DNA of 61,231 bases from Streptomyces turgidiscabies Car8 (GCF_000331005.1 NZ_AEJB01000508.1:1-61231); one strand, 5' to 3'; shown: positions 34,748-43,645, counted from the first letter of the stretch. The notes: generated from the sequence alone by a model not told the origin. Translations and numbers: made by a program.

Positions 34748-37296
34748 TGCGCGCGCGATGGCTCCTCGTCCTCGTCCTGCTTCTCGCCGGCTGCACGGGC
34801 GGCGGTGGCGACACCGCCGACGGCCGGATCACCCTCCGCTTCCAGTCCCTCGCCTGGCAGGACGAGTCCGTCGCCGCCAACAAGGCGCTGGTGAAGGAGT
34901 GGAACGCGACCCACCCGAACGTCAAGGTCGAGTACGTCCAGGGGAGTTGGGACAGCGTCCACGACCAGCTGCTCACCTCCTTCGAGGGCGGCGAGGCCCC
35001 CGACATCATCCACGACGCCTCGGACGACCTGGCGGACTTCGCATACGGCGGCTATCTCGCCGATCTGCGCGAACTGCTGCCCGACCGGCTCAAGTCCGAC
35101 ATCCCGCAGCGGAGTTGGGACACGACGACCTTCGGGGACGGCGTCTACGGTGTGCCGTTCCTCCAGGAGCCGCGCGTGCTGATCGCCAACAAGAACTGGC
35201 TGCAGAAGACGGGAGTACGGATTCCGACCCCCCGACAGCCCTGGAGCTGGCCGGAGTTCAGGCAGATCACCCGACAGCTCAGCGGCGACGGCAAGTACGG
35301 AGTGGCCTGGCCGCTCAAGGAGCCCGTCTCCGCCACGCTCAACCTGTCGCTGTCGGCGGGCGGGCAGCTGTTCCACCGGGACGCCGACGGCAAGGTGACC
35401 GTCCGCTTCGCGGCCCCCGAGCAAGTCGTCCCCCGTACGATCCACGACCAGGTCAACTCCGATGACAGCGCGTCGAGTTCGACGCTGGGCAGCGGCGGCT
35501 CCGACACTCTGCCGGGGTTCTTCGGCGGCAGGTACGCGATGGTTCCGCTCGGCTTCTCCTACCGTCAGCAGATCGCGCAGCAGGCGCCGAAGGGCTTCGA
35601 GTGGCAGGTGCTGCCCGCACCGGCGGGCGCCGACGGACTCACCCAGGGCGTCAGCCCGCAGACCCTCTCCATCGCCGAGGACAGCCGGCATCAGCGGGAG
35701 GCGGCCGAGTTCGTCGACTTCCTGCTGCGCCCCGAGAACATGGTCCGTCTCGCTCTCGGCGACTGGATGCTCCCCACCGGCACCGAGGCGCTGAAGTCCC
35801 CGGCCCTGCGCACCCGGAAGAACGGCTGGGCCACCGGCACCGCCCTGGCCGCCCACCTGCGCTCGGCCCCCGCCCAGTCGGTGCGGGGATACCCGGAGTG
35901 GAAGGACAAGGTCGCGACCCCCGCTTTCCAGGAGTACTACAGCGGTGCGATCGACCTCGCCCATCTGCGAAAACGGCTGGAGGAGGACGGGAACCTGGTG
36001 CTGGCGCGCTACAACGGTGAACCGCCCCGAGAATCAAGTTGCACGAGACGTCTCGTCTCGCTTACGGTCGATGCCATGACCCCAGCCCACATCGCCATGT
36101 TCTCCATCGCCGCGCACGGTCACGTGAACCCCAGCATCGAGGTGATCCGCGAACTGGTTGCGCGGGGCCACCGAGTCACGTACGCGATTCCGCCCGCCTT
36201 CGCCGAGAAGGTCGCCGAGACCGGGGCAAGGCCCGTGCTCTACGAGTCCACGCTGCCCGGGCCCGACGCCGACCCGGAGGCGTGGGGCACCACCCTCCTC
36301 GACAACGTCGAGCCCTTCCTCGCCGACGCGATGCAGGCACTCCCGCAGCTCATCGAGGCGTACGAGGGAGGCAAGGTGGGCGAGGACGGTCAGCGGGACG
36401 TGCCGGACCTCGTCCTGCACGACATCACCTCCTATCCGGCCCGCGTCCTCGCCCACCGCTGGGGCGTGTCCGCGGTCTCCCTCTCGCCGAACCTCGTCGC
36501 CTGGGACGGGTACGAGGAGGAGGTCGCCGAGCCGATGTGGGCCGAGCCCCGGCAGACCGAGCGGGGGCGGGCCTACTACGAACGGTTCGAGGGCTGGCTG
36601 AAGGAGAACGGGATCAACCGGCACCCCGATCCCTTCACCGGCCGCCCCGCCCGCTCCCTCGTCCTGATTCCCAAGGTGCTGCAGCCCAACGCCGACCGCG
36701 TCGACGAACGCGTCCACACTTTCGTCGGCGCCTGCCAGGGCGACCGCTCCGAACAGGGCGACTGGCAGCGGCCCGCCGACGCCGAGAAGGTGGTCCTGGT
36801 CTCGCTCGGGTCCGCCTTCACCAAGCAGCCGGAGTTCTACCGGGAGTGCGTGCGGGCCCTCGGTGACCTGCCGGGGTGGCACATGGTGTTGCAGGTCGGC
36901 CGCCATGTCGACGCCGACGAGCTGGGACCCGTACCGGACAACGTCGAAGTACGTTCCTGGGTACCGCAGTTGGCGATCCTGCGGCAGGCCGACCTGTTCG
37001 TCACGCATGCCGGCGCCGGCGGCAGCCAGGAGGGGCTGGCCACCGCCACGCCGATGATCGCCGTACCGCAGGCCGCCGACCAGTTCGGCAACGCCGACAT
37101 GCTGCAGGCGCTCGGAGTCGCCCGTCACGTACCCATGGCGGAGGCGACCGCCAAGGCGCTGCGCGCCGCCGCCCTCGCGCTCGTGGACGATCCGGAGGTC
37201 GCCCGGCGGCTCGCGGAGGTTCAGGCCGGGATGGCGGCGGAGGGCGGCACCCGGCGGGCCGCCGATCTGATCGAGGCCGAGCTGCCCGGAGCGTGA
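34747..37296 (+). CDS. Sugar-binding lipoprotein in one open frame with a glycosyltransferase
   Basis: 849 codons without a stop. Residues 1-17 are a lipoprotein signal with lipobox LLAGC; residues 18 to about 423 are a family 1 extracellular sugar-binding protein (LVKEWNATHPNVKVEYV, GVPFLQEPRVLIANKNW). After LVLARYNG the frame continues through about 20 unrelated codons and from Met444 becomes a complete MGT-type glycosyltransferase. The usual binding protein would end near RYNG, and an out-of-frame TGA lies exactly there (36018-36020), so one missing base would explain loss of the stop. A fused protein would export a UDP-sugar enzyme, which makes no sense; the transferase is probably translated from its own start. 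A sequencing error is possible. Confidence 0.85.
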   Translation: MRARWLLVLVLLLAGCTGGGGDTADGRITLRFQSLAWQDESVAANKALVKEWNATHPNVKVEYVQGSWDSVHDQLLTSFEGGEAPDIIHDASDDLADFAYGGYLADLRELLPDRLKSDIPQRSWDTTTFGDGVYGVPFLQEPRVLIANKNWLQKTGVRIPTPRQPWSWPEFRQITRQLSGDGKYGVAWPLKEPVSATLNLSLSAGGQLFHRDADGKVTVRFAAPEQVVPRTIHDQVNSDDSASSSTLGSGGSDTLPGFFGGRYAMVPLGFSYRQQIAQQAPKGFEWQVLPAPAGADGLTQGVSPQTLSIAEDSRHQREAAEFVDFLLRPENMVRLALGDWMLPTGTEALKSPALRTRKNGWATGTALAAHLRSAPAQSVRGYPEWKDKVATPAFQEYYSGAIDLAHLRKRLEEDGNLVLARYNGEPPRESSCTRRLVSLTVDAMTPAHIAMFSIAAHGHVNPSIEVIRELVARGHRVTYAIPPAFAEKVAETGARPVLYESTLPGPDADPEAWGTTLLDNVEPFLADAMQALPQLIEAYEGGKVGEDGQRDVPDLVLHDITSYPARVLAHRWGVSAVSLSPNLVAWDGYEEEVAEPMWAEPRQTERGRAYYERFEGWLKENGINRHPDPFTGRPARSLVLIPKVLQPNADRVDERVHTFVGACQGDRSEQGDWQRPADAEKVVLVSLGSAFTKQPEFYRECVRALGDLPGWHMVLQVGRHVDADELGPVPDNVEVRSWVPQLAILRQADLFVTHAGAGGSQEGLATATPMIAVPQAADQFGNADMLQALGVARHVPMAEATAKALRAAALALVDDPEVARRLAEVQAGMAAEGGTRRAADLIEAELPGA
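36039..36068 (+). promoter_or_regulatory. Promoter with embedded perfect operator for the glycosyltransferase
   Basis: Candidate -35 TTGCAC (36039-36044) and -10 TACGGT (36063-36068) are 18 bp apart, predicting a start close to the ATG at 36076 and so a leaderless or near-leaderless transcript. The 14-bp perfect palindrome ACGAGACGTCTCGT (36043-36056) fills the spacer, as expected for a TetR-type repressor site. It lies inside the binding-protein frame. Confidence 0.65.
36076..37296 (+). CDS. Macrolide-type (MGT) UDP-glycosyltransferase
   Basis: 406 residues if translated from the ATG at 36076, in frame with the upstream binding-protein gene. GT family 1 features: N-terminal AAHGHVNPSIEVIRELVARG and C-terminal THAGAGGSQEGLATATP with PQAADQFGNA, the nucleotide-sugar site of macrolide glycosyltransferases that inactivate oleandomycin-like compounds in Streptomyces. 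Cytoplasmic. No classical ribosome site precedes the ATG; the leaderless promoter proposed at 36039-36068 would explain this. The operator there suggests induction by an antibiotic-like ligand, but no regulator gene is adjacent. A strong hairpin ends the unit. Confidence 0.88.
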   Translation: MTPAHIAMFSIAAHGHVNPSIEVIRELVARGHRVTYAIPPAFAEKVAETGARPVLYESTLPGPDADPEAWGTTLLDNVEPFLADAMQALPQLIEAYEGGKVGEDGQRDVPDLVLHDITSYPARVLAHRWGVSAVSLSPNLVAWDGYEEEVAEPMWAEPRQTERGRAYYERFEGWLKENGINRHPDPFTGRPARSLVLIPKVLQPNADRVDERVHTFVGACQGDRSEQGDWQRPADAEKVVLVSLGSAFTKQPEFYRECVRALGDLPGWHMVLQVGRHVDADELGPVPDNVEVRSWVPQLAILRQADLFVTHAGAGGSQEGLATATPMIAVPQAADQFGNADMLQALGVARHVPMAEATAKALRAAALALVDDPEVARRLAEVQAGMAAEGGTRRAADLIEAELPGA

Positions 37297-37303
37297 ACGG
37301 GAA

Positions 37304-37340
37304 GAGGGCCCGTTGGCTCCCCGGTGACCAACGGGCCCTC
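37304..37340 (+). terminator. Strong terminator hairpin after the glycosyltransferase
   Basis: GAGGGCCCGTTGG and CCAACGGGCCCTC form a perfect 13-bp stem with an 11-nt loop, 7 nt after the stop codon. It sits between convergent genes and could also act on the minus-strand MMPL transcript. Confidence 0.85.
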
Positions 37341-37392
37341 AGTTCAAGGGATGTGCAGGGTGTTCAGAGGGCTGACGAGCGAGCGGAGTGAC

Positions 37393-39663
37393 TCAGACTC
37401 CGACCCGCTCACCCTCCACGGCGGGCGGCGGAGGCGATGACAGGGTCTCCGTCGCCTCGTCGTGCGTCAGGTCCGGCAGACGGTTCAGCCACTTCGGGAA
37501 GTACCAGTTGCGCTCGCCCAGCAGAGCCATCACAGCGGGCAGCAGCACACCCCGGATGATCGTCGCGTCGATGAGCACCGCCGCCGCGAGGCCCACACCC
37601 ATCTGCTTCATGGACTGCATCGACAGGGTCCCGAAGATGGCGAACACGGCGACCATGATGACGGCGGCACTGGTGACGACCCCGGCCGTGGTGACCACCC
37701 CGTGCTGGATCGCGTCCTTCGTCGTACGGCCCCGCAGCCGCGCCTCGCGGATACGGGAGACGACGAACACGTGGTAGTCCATCGAGAGGCCGAAAAGGAT
37801 CACGAACAGGAACAGCGGCAGCCAGGTGATGATGGCGCCCACGCCCTCCGCGCCCACCAGCGACGCGCCCCAGCCGTGCTGGAAGACGGCGACCAGGATG
37901 CCGTAAGCAGCCCCGACCGACAGCAGGTTGAGCACGATCGAGGTGATCGCGATGGTCAGGGAGCGGAACGACAGCAGCATCAGCAGGAAGGCGAACACGA
38001 CCACGAAGGCGAACACCGGGGCGACCGCGCCGGCCAGTTGGTCGTTGAAGTCCTTCGAACCCGCTACCTGACCGGTGATCGGCGCCGAGAGGCCGTCGAC
38101 CTTGCCCAGGGTGGCCGGGCGCACCTCGTCGCGCAGCTTGTCCAGGCTCTCGCCCGCCTTGTCCAGGTCGGAGCCGCCGACCAGCGGGACGTACACGAAG
38201 GCGATGTTCTCGGCGTCGTGCAGCTTGATGTCCACCGGGCCGCGCGAGGCGCCCGAACTGATCGCCAGCGCACGGAAGTCGGCGAGCGCGGACTTCACGT
38301 CGGCCGCGTTGATGTCCTTCGCCTTGACGATCACCTCGGCCGGGTCGGAGCCGCCGGGGAACGCGTCGTTGACGCGGTTGTACGTGCCGACGATCGGCAG
38401 TGAGTCGCCGAACTCCTGGTCCAGGGTGAGGTTCTGGGTCTTCATGCCGAGCGCGGGCGCGGCGACGGCGAGCAGCGCGCCGGCCGCGACCACCAGCGAG
38501 ACGGCAGGCCTGGCGAGGACGACCTTCAGTACGGCCGTCCAGAAGCGGCTCTCCCCGTTGCCCTTGCCGCGACCGTCGTTCTTGCGCCGCTTGTCGGGGT
38601 GCAGGAACGGGATCCTGCCCTTCTCGACCCGCTCACCTAGCAGCGACAGCAGCGCGGGAAGGACGGTCACCGAGCCGACCATGGCGACCGCCACGACCAT
38701 CAGGGAAGCCAGGCCCATCGCCTCGAACGTGGCGAGCCCGGTGAACAGCATGCCCGCCATCGCCACGCACACCGTGACACCGGAGACGATGATCGCGCGG
38801 CCACTGGTCGCCGCGGCGATCCGCAGCGCGGCCTCCGGACTGCGGCCCGCCGCCCGCTCCTCGCGTTCCCGGCGCAGATAGAACAGGCAGTAGTCGACAC
38901 CGACGGCGAGGCCGACGAGCAGCATCACGGAACTGGCGGTGTCGTCCATCGGCTGAATGTGGCTGACGATGCCCATCAGGCCCATCGTCGCCATGATCGC
39001 GGTGATCGCCAGTGCCACCGGCAGCAGGGCCGCGACCAGCGCGCCGAACGCGATCAGCAGAATGCCGAGGGCCACCGGTACGGCGGACAGTTCGGCCTTC
39101 TTGAAGTCGTCACCGAAGGCGTCGTCGAACGTCTTGTTCATACTGGCGCCGCCGATCTCCTCGATCCGCAGCTCCGAGTGGTCCTTCTGGACCTCCGCGA
39201 CGGCCTTGAGCACCGGCTCGACCCGGTCGCCCGCCGTGTCGGCGTCGCCTCGCATGTCGAACTGGACGAGCGCGCTGTGCCCGTCCTTCGAGAGGGTGTT
39301 CGTGTCGTACGGCGACTGGACGTCGGTGACCTTGCCGGTCCCGTCGACCGCCTTCATGACATCGGTGACGGCGGCCCGGAACGCGGTGTCCGTGGCCTTG
39401 ACGCCCGTGTCCTTCGCCTGGATGAGGACGGTCTCGCTCGCGGGTTCGTCGATCCCGGCATCCTCGATGATCTTGGCGGCCGTGTGGGTCTCGCCCCCCA
39501 GCTGGTCGCTCTCCTTGACCTTGACGCTGCCGGCGGCCGAGCCGAGCCCCATCGCCAGGACGACGAACAGCACCCAGATCCCGACGGCCGCCCAGCGATG
39601 CCGGGCGCTCCAGCCGCCGGCCCGGGCGGCTATGCCGCGTACCCGCGTTTCTCCGTTCCCCAT
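37393..39663 (-). CDS. MMPL-family (RND-like) membrane exporter
   Basis: 756 residues from the ATG at 39663 (MGNGETRV). Twelve transmembrane helices in two halves, each starting with one helix, a large extracytoplasmic domain and five helices; the halves are joined by a basic linker (about 360-385). The conserved MMPL Asp-Tyr pairs are seen in VGVDYCLFYLRR and LSMDYHVFVVSRIRE, likely the proton path. Such proteins export lipids, polyketides or other lipophilic molecules. A gene-associated regulator is not found. The promoter region 39664-39898 is shared with a divergent small gene and has the palindrome at 39833. Confidence 0.92.
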   Translation of the reverse strand: MGNGETRVRGIAARAGGWSARHRWAAVGIWVLFVVLAMGLGSAAGSVKVKESDQLGGETHTAAKIIEDAGIDEPASETVLIQAKDTGVKATDTAFRAAVTDVMKAVDGTGKVTDVQSPYDTNTLSKDGHSALVQFDMRGDADTAGDRVEPVLKAVAEVQKDHSELRIEEIGGASMNKTFDDAFGDDFKKAELSAVPVALGILLIAFGALVAALLPVALAITAIMATMGLMGIVSHIQPMDDTASSVMLLVGLAVGVDYCLFYLRREREERAAGRSPEAALRIAAATSGRAIIVSGVTVCVAMAGMLFTGLATFEAMGLASLMVVAVAMVGSVTVLPALLSLLGERVEKGRIPFLHPDKRRKNDGRGKGNGESRFWTAVLKVVLARPAVSLVVAAGALLAVAAPALGMKTQNLTLDQEFGDSLPIVGTYNRVNDAFPGGSDPAEVIVKAKDINAADVKSALADFRALAISSGASRGPVDIKLHDAENIAFVYVPLVGGSDLDKAGESLDKLRDEVRPATLGKVDGLSAPITGQVAGSKDFNDQLAGAVAPVFAFVVVFAFLLMLLSFRSLTIAITSIVLNLLSVGAAYGILVAVFQHGWGASLVGAEGVGAIITWLPLFLFVILFGLSMDYHVFVVSRIREARLRGRTTKDAIQHGVVTTAGVVTSAAVIMVAVFAIFGTLSMQSMKQMGVGLAAAVLIDATIIRGVLLPAVMALLGERNWYFPKWLNRLPDLTHDEATETLSSPPPPAVEGERVGV

Positions 39664-39832
39664 GTCGGGCTTGCCCCCTCGTATGCGGCGACAGCCCCCT
39701 GCCATCACCTTTAGTTCGAAGGTAGGGGCCGAATAAGACCATCTCCTCGTGCTCCCCGGTGAGGTACGGCAGGCCGAAGTCCTCCCCTCGGATGCCGGTG
39801 TCTCCCCACTGGGTAGGACAGCGGTCCCCTAC

Positions 39833-39845
39833 ATCTAAAAGATGA
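39833..39845. promoter_or_regulatory. Short palindrome upstream of DUF1697 gene
   Basis: CATCT-AAA-AGATG, a perfect inverted repeat in an AT-rich patch 54 bp upstream of the ATG at 39899. A possible operator; nothing identifies the protein. Confidence 0.3.
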
Positions 39846-39898
39846 TCTCGGGGTGGTTCGTGAGGGGGAGTGTCAGTGGGCCGCCCTATGGTGTGCGG

Positions 39899-40480
39899 AT
39901 GACGACAGGTGAACAGGCCACGAGGACCTACGCGGCGCTGCTGCGCGGTATCAACGTGGGCGGCAACAAGAAGGTCCCCATGGCCGAGCTGCGCACCCTG
40001 CTGGAGGGCCTCGGGCATGGCGGTGTACGGACGTACCTGCAGAGCGGCAACGCCGTGTTCGCCGCCGGTCACGGGGACGAGGAGTCCCTCGCCGGGGAGA
40101 TCTCGAACGCCATCGCGCGGCACTTCGGATTCACCGTCGACGTGATCGTGCGCGACCACGCACACCTGCGGGCGATCAGGGACAACTGCCCCTTTCCGGC
40201 AGCGGAGTTGGAAGGCAAGCAACTCCACGTCACCTACTTCTCCACCCCCGTCGACGACACCCGCTTCGCGGACATCGACCAGCCCGCCCACCTCCCCGAG
40301 GAGTTCCGGCTCGGCGACCGCGCGCTGTACCTCTACGCACCCGACGGCCTCGGCCGCTCCAAGCTCGCCGAGCAGCTCGCCAAGCCCCGGTACCTGAAGG
40401 GCCTGATCGCGACCACCCGCAACTGGAACACCGTCGTGAAACTGGTGGAAATGACCGAGGACGGGACCCCGGGCAAGTGA
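39899..40480 (+). CDS. DUF1697 protein
   Basis: 193 residues from the ATG at 39899. The family signature TYAALLRGINVGGNKKVPMAELR is seen, cited here as LLRGINVGG and KKVPMAELR, then LQSGNAVF and ATTRNWNTVVKL at the C-terminus. Length is normal for the family. Soluble and cytoplasmic, with no established function. Its stop overlaps the GTG of the next gene (GTGA at 40477-40480), suggesting the two are made together. Confidence 0.85.
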   Translation: MTTGEQATRTYAALLRGINVGGNKKVPMAELRTLLEGLGHGGVRTYLQSGNAVFAAGHGDEESLAGEISNAIARHFGFTVDVIVRDHAHLRAIRDNCPFPAAELEGKQLHVTYFSTPVDDTRFADIDQPAHLPEEFRLGDRALYLYAPDGLGRSKLAEQLAKPRYLKGLIATTRNWNTVVKLVEMTEDGTPGK

Positions 40481-40884
40481 GTCGGATGAGCGACGGCCAC
40501 CATGACGGGGGCCGCGACCCGGCCGTCGACGCCGCCATCGAGGCCGAACTGTGGCTGCTCGACCCGGAGGTCCGCGCCTCACCCGAGCTGACCGGAGCCC
40601 TGCTGCATCCCGGGTTCCACGAGTTCGGTGCCTCGGGGCGGCACTGGGACCGGGCGTCGATCATCGCGTCCCTCGCCGCGACCCCCGAACCGGGCGCCCG
40701 CCCCTTCGCCGTCTCACACCTGAAGGGCGTACGGCTCGCCCCCGACCTGGTCCACCTCACCTTCGACACGGAGAGCAACGGCCGCCGCGCCCACCGGAGT
40801 TCACTGTGGCGCCGGGACACCGAAGGCGGCGACTGGCTGCTGTACTTCCACCAGGCGACCCCGTTCGGCGACACCGATCGGTGA
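40477..40884 (+). CDS. SnoaL/NTF2-like DUF4440 protein
   Basis: 135 residues from the overlapping GTG at 40477; an ATG at 40486 is equally plausible. The alpha-plus-beta cone fold is suggested by an N-terminal helix AIEAELWLLDPEVR, FHEFGASGRHWDR and the closing strand SSLWRRDTEGGDWLLYFHQ, given in part as WLLYFHQATPF. Family members bind small hydrophobic ligands or act as minor enzymes. No active site can be named. Converges on the aldo/keto reductase gene. Confidence 0.75.
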   Translation: MSRMSDGHHDGGRDPAVDAAIEAELWLLDPEVRASPELTGALLHPGFHEFGASGRHWDRASIIASLAATPEPGARPFAVSHLKGVRLAPDLVHLTFDTESNGRRAHRSSLWRRDTEGGDWLLYFHQATPFGDTDR

Positions 40885-40909
40885 CGTGATGTGACGCCGG
40901 TCGACCGGT

Positions 40910-41746
40910 CTACCGGCTGTCCAGGCGCGCCAGTTCGGCGCCGGACAGCCGTACGGTCGCGGCGTCCAGGTTCTCCTCCAGGTGTACGAGGGAGCCCGTG
41001 CCCGGAGTGGGGCAGAGCACCGGGGAGTGGTGCAGCAGCCAGGCCAGCGCGATCTGGGCCGGGGTCGCTCCGTGCGTGGCGGCGATCTCCGCGCACACCG
41101 GGTCGGTCGCCAACTCGCCGTTGCCCAGCGGAAACCACGGCAGGAACGCGATGCCGTGCGCCTCGCACAGCTTCAGCAGCGGCTCGGAGGAGCGGTCGAG
41201 GAGGTGGAAGCGGTTCTGGACCGAGGCGATCGACGTCAACTGGCTTGCCGCCCTCAGCTGTTCGGCCGTCACGGAGTCGAGCCCGACATGCCGGATCTTG
41301 CCCTCCGCGCGCAACTCGTCGAGCGCGCCCAGCTGTTCGGCCATCGGAACGCTCGGGTCGAGCCGGTGCAGCTGGTACAGGTCGATGGTCTCGCGCCGCA
41401 GCCGACGCAGGCTCGCCTCACACATCGCGCGCAACCGCTCGGGCCGGCCGTCGATGTGCCAGGCGTCGGGTCCGGTCCGTACGACACCGCCCTTGGTCGC
41501 GACCAACACCCCGGCCGGGTACGGGTGCAGGGCCTCGGCGACGAGTTCCTCGGCGATCGACGGGCCGTAGTTGTCGGCGGTGTCGATCAGCGTCACACCA
41601 TGGTCGACGGCCCGGCGCAGTACGGCCACCGCGTCGGCGCGGTCGCCTCGCGGGCCCCAGTAGCCGGGGCCCGTCAACTGTGCCGTGCCGTAACCGAGAC
41701 GGCGCACCGGGAACTCGCCACCGATCGTGAATCTTTCCGAAGCCAT
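40910..41746 (-). CDS. Aldo/keto reductase
   Basis: 278 residues from the ATG at 41746. Motifs: LGYGTAQLTG near the start, TLIDTADNYGPS with catalytic Asp and Tyr (IDTADNYG), the catalytic Lys in VATKGGV, His in LYQLHRLD, and a C-terminal NADPH-binding segment PTPGTGSLVHLEENL. A cytoplasmic NADPH-dependent reductase of unknown carbonyl substrate. Divergent from a PanE-like reductase gene with only 49 bp between starts, so promoters overlap. Confidence 0.92.
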   Translation of the reverse strand: MASERFTIGGEFPVRRLGYGTAQLTGPGYWGPRGDRADAVAVLRRAVDHGVTLIDTADNYGPSIAEELVAEALHPYPAGVLVATKGGVVRTGPDAWHIDGRPERLRAMCEASLRRLRRETIDLYQLHRLDPSVPMAEQLGALDELRAEGKIRHVGLDSVTAEQLRAASQLTSIASVQNRFHLLDRSSEPLLKLCEAHGIAFLPWFPLGNGELATDPVCAEIAATHGATPAQIALAWLLHHSPVLCPTPGTGSLVHLEENLDAATVRLSGAELARLDSR

Positions 41747-41795
41747 ACGGTGGACGCTACCTGTGCGGTGCACGCACCATGGCAGGCTGGCCGCC

Positions 41796-42821
41796 ATGCG
41801 CTACATCATCATCGGAGCAGGGGCGGTCGGCGGTGCCGTCGGAGGGCGGCTGGCCGGGGCCGGGCACGAGGTCGTTCTCGTCGCCCGGGGCGCCCAGTAC
41901 GAGGCGCTGCGCGAGCACGGGCTGCGGCTGGTGACGCCGGACGGGACGCACACGTACCGCCTGCCGACCGTCGACGGACCCGCCGGACTCGGGGAGTTGC
42001 GCGCCGACGACGTGCTCGTCCTCGCCGTCAAGACGCAGGACAGCGAAGCGGCCCTGGCGGACTGGGGGCCGGTACCCGTCGCCGGCGGCGGTACGGCGGC
42101 CGAGCGGCTCCCGCTGCTCTGCGCACAGAACGGAGTCGAGAGCCCGCGGCTCGCGCTGCGCCGCTTCCGGCGGGTGTACGGCGTCTGCGTCTGGCTCCCC
42201 GCGGCCTACGAGGAACCCGGCGTCGTCTCGGCCGCGGGCGCCCCGCTCACCGGCATCCTCTTCCTCGGCCGCCACCCGCACGGCACCGACGACACCGTCC
42301 GCCGGATCGCCGCCGACCTGGAGAAGACGGCGGCGATCGAGGCGCCGGTCGTGCCGGACGTGGCGCGCTGGCAGTACGCCAAACTCCTCACCAACCTGGG
42401 CAACGCCGTCCGGGCGCTCAGCGGTGCGGCGGACAGCGAGGAGAGCGAGCGGCTGCGCGGGCGGGTGTACGCCGAGGGCGAGTCGGTGCTCGCGGCGGCC
42501 GGAATCCCGTACGCGAGCGCAGAGGAGGCGAGGGTGAGGCGCGGCGACAAGATCACTCCGCACCCGCTGCCCGGTACCGAGCCCGGCGGCGGCTCCACCT
42601 GGCAGTCCCTGAGCCGGGGCACCGGCACGATCGAGACCGACTACCTGAACGGCGAGATCGTGCTCCTGGGACGGCTGCACGGCGTACCGACACCCCTGAA
42701 CGAGCTGCTGCAACGGCTGGCCGGCACGTTCGCCCGGGAGCGGCGGCCGGCGGGTTCACTGCCCTCGGCGGAACTCGTACGGCTGGCGGACGAGGCAGTC
42801 GCGTCCGTTCGAGAGCCCTGA
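41796..42821 (+). CDS. 2-dehydropantoate 2-reductase family protein (PanE/ApbA)
   Basis: 341 residues from the ATG at 41796. N-terminal Rossmann site MRYIIIGAGAVGGAVGGRL, cited as IGAGAVGG, followed by LVARG for NADP. The C-terminal helical domain includes AKLLTNLGNAV, with the Lys and Asn expected in PanE catalysis (K and N of KLLTN). PanE reduces ketopantoate in pantothenate synthesis, but actinobacteria carry several paralogues with other substrates, so no gene name is given. Monocistronic. Confidence 0.85.
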   Translation: MRYIIIGAGAVGGAVGGRLAGAGHEVVLVARGAQYEALREHGLRLVTPDGTHTYRLPTVDGPAGLGELRADDVLVLAVKTQDSEAALADWGPVPVAGGGTAAERLPLLCAQNGVESPRLALRRFRRVYGVCVWLPAAYEEPGVVSAAGAPLTGILFLGRHPHGTDDTVRRIAADLEKTAAIEAPVVPDVARWQYAKLLTNLGNAVRALSGAADSEESERLRGRVYAEGESVLAAAGIPYASAEEARVRRGDKITPHPLPGTEPGGGSTWQSLSRGTGTIETDYLNGEIVLLGRLHGVPTPLNELLQRLAGTFARERRPAGSLPSAELVRLADEAVASVREP

Positions 42822-42872
42822 GCGCGTTCGTCCCAGCGGTGTGAGGCGGGAAGATCCGGCGGACGGGAACGC

Positions 42873-43640
42873 CTACGCGCTCACCGCGGCGCGACCCGCC
42901 AGAGGCACCCGCAGCGCCGCCACCTGCTCCTCGTAGCGCCGCAGCAGCAGCCGGGCCACCTCGGGCGCCGGTCCGAGGACGTCGGCGAGGACGTCCGCCC
43001 GCGCCGCGCCCCGTGCGATGCGGTCCGGGAGGAAGCCGGGGGCGAGGACGTAGGGCGCGACGGCGACGCGCTCGCAGCCCAGCTCCCGCAGCTCCCGTAC
43101 CGCGTCCTCGGTGCGGGGGAGGGCCGCGGAGGCGAACGCAGGTCGCACGGCGCACCAACCGGTGTGCCGCCACTCCCGCGCGATATCAGCGATCACTGCG
43201 ATCGCCTCCGGGTCGGTGGACCCCGCCGAGGCCAGTACGACCCCGGTCGAGGACTTGTCGGCGGGCGTCAACCCCGCCTCGTACAGGCGCCGTTCGAGCG
43301 CCGAGAGGAGGAGCGGGGACGGGCCCAGCACCTCCGCCTGGCGGATGTTCAGGCGCCTCGGCGCGTCCCGCAGGACCGCCGGGATGTCCGCCTTGGCGTG
43401 GAAGGCGCGGGTCAGGAGGAGGGGCAGGGCCACCACATCCCGTACGCCCTCCGCGGCCAGGGACTCCAACACCCCTTGCACGGAAGGGATGTTGAAGTCC
43501 AGGAAGCCGGTCTCCACCCGTAGGCCGGGGCGCAGGGAGCGCACCCGCCGGACCAGGGCGTGCACCGTCGCGGCGTGCCGCGGGTCGCGGCTGCCGTGGG
43601 CGATGACGACGAGGACGGGGCGGACCGGCTTCTCGTACAT
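42873..43640 (-). CDS. CbiX/sirohydrochlorin chelatase-like protein
   Basis: 255 residues from the ATG at 43640. Two CbiX-like repeats: VVIAHGSRDPRHAATV at the N-terminus, with the metal-binding His, and a second half around GVVLASAGSTDPEAIA and AVAPYVLAPGFL. These enzymes insert Fe or Co into sirohydrochlorin. As last gene of the sulfur operon it would supply siroheme for the sulfite reductase encoded at the front. The ABC permease gene ends 5 bp upstream, so they are co-transcribed. Confidence 0.88.
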   Translation of the reverse strand: MYEKPVRPVLVVIAHGSRDPRHAATVHALVRRVRSLRPGLRVETGFLDFNIPSVQGVLESLAAEGVRDVVALPLLLTRAFHAKADIPAVLRDAPRRLNIRQAEVLGPSPLLLSALERRLYEAGLTPADKSSTGVVLASAGSTDPEAIAVIADIAREWRHTGWCAVRPAFASAALPRTEDAVRELRELGCERVAVAPYVLAPGFLPDRIARGAARADVLADVLGPAPEVARLLLRRYEEQVAALRVPLAGRAAVSA

Positions 43641-43645
43641 GGGCG

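Noticed and set aside
41796..42821. Naming the ketopantoate reductase-like gene panE
   Set aside because: Several paralogues of this family exist in actinobacteria, and nothing here links it to pantothenate synthesis.
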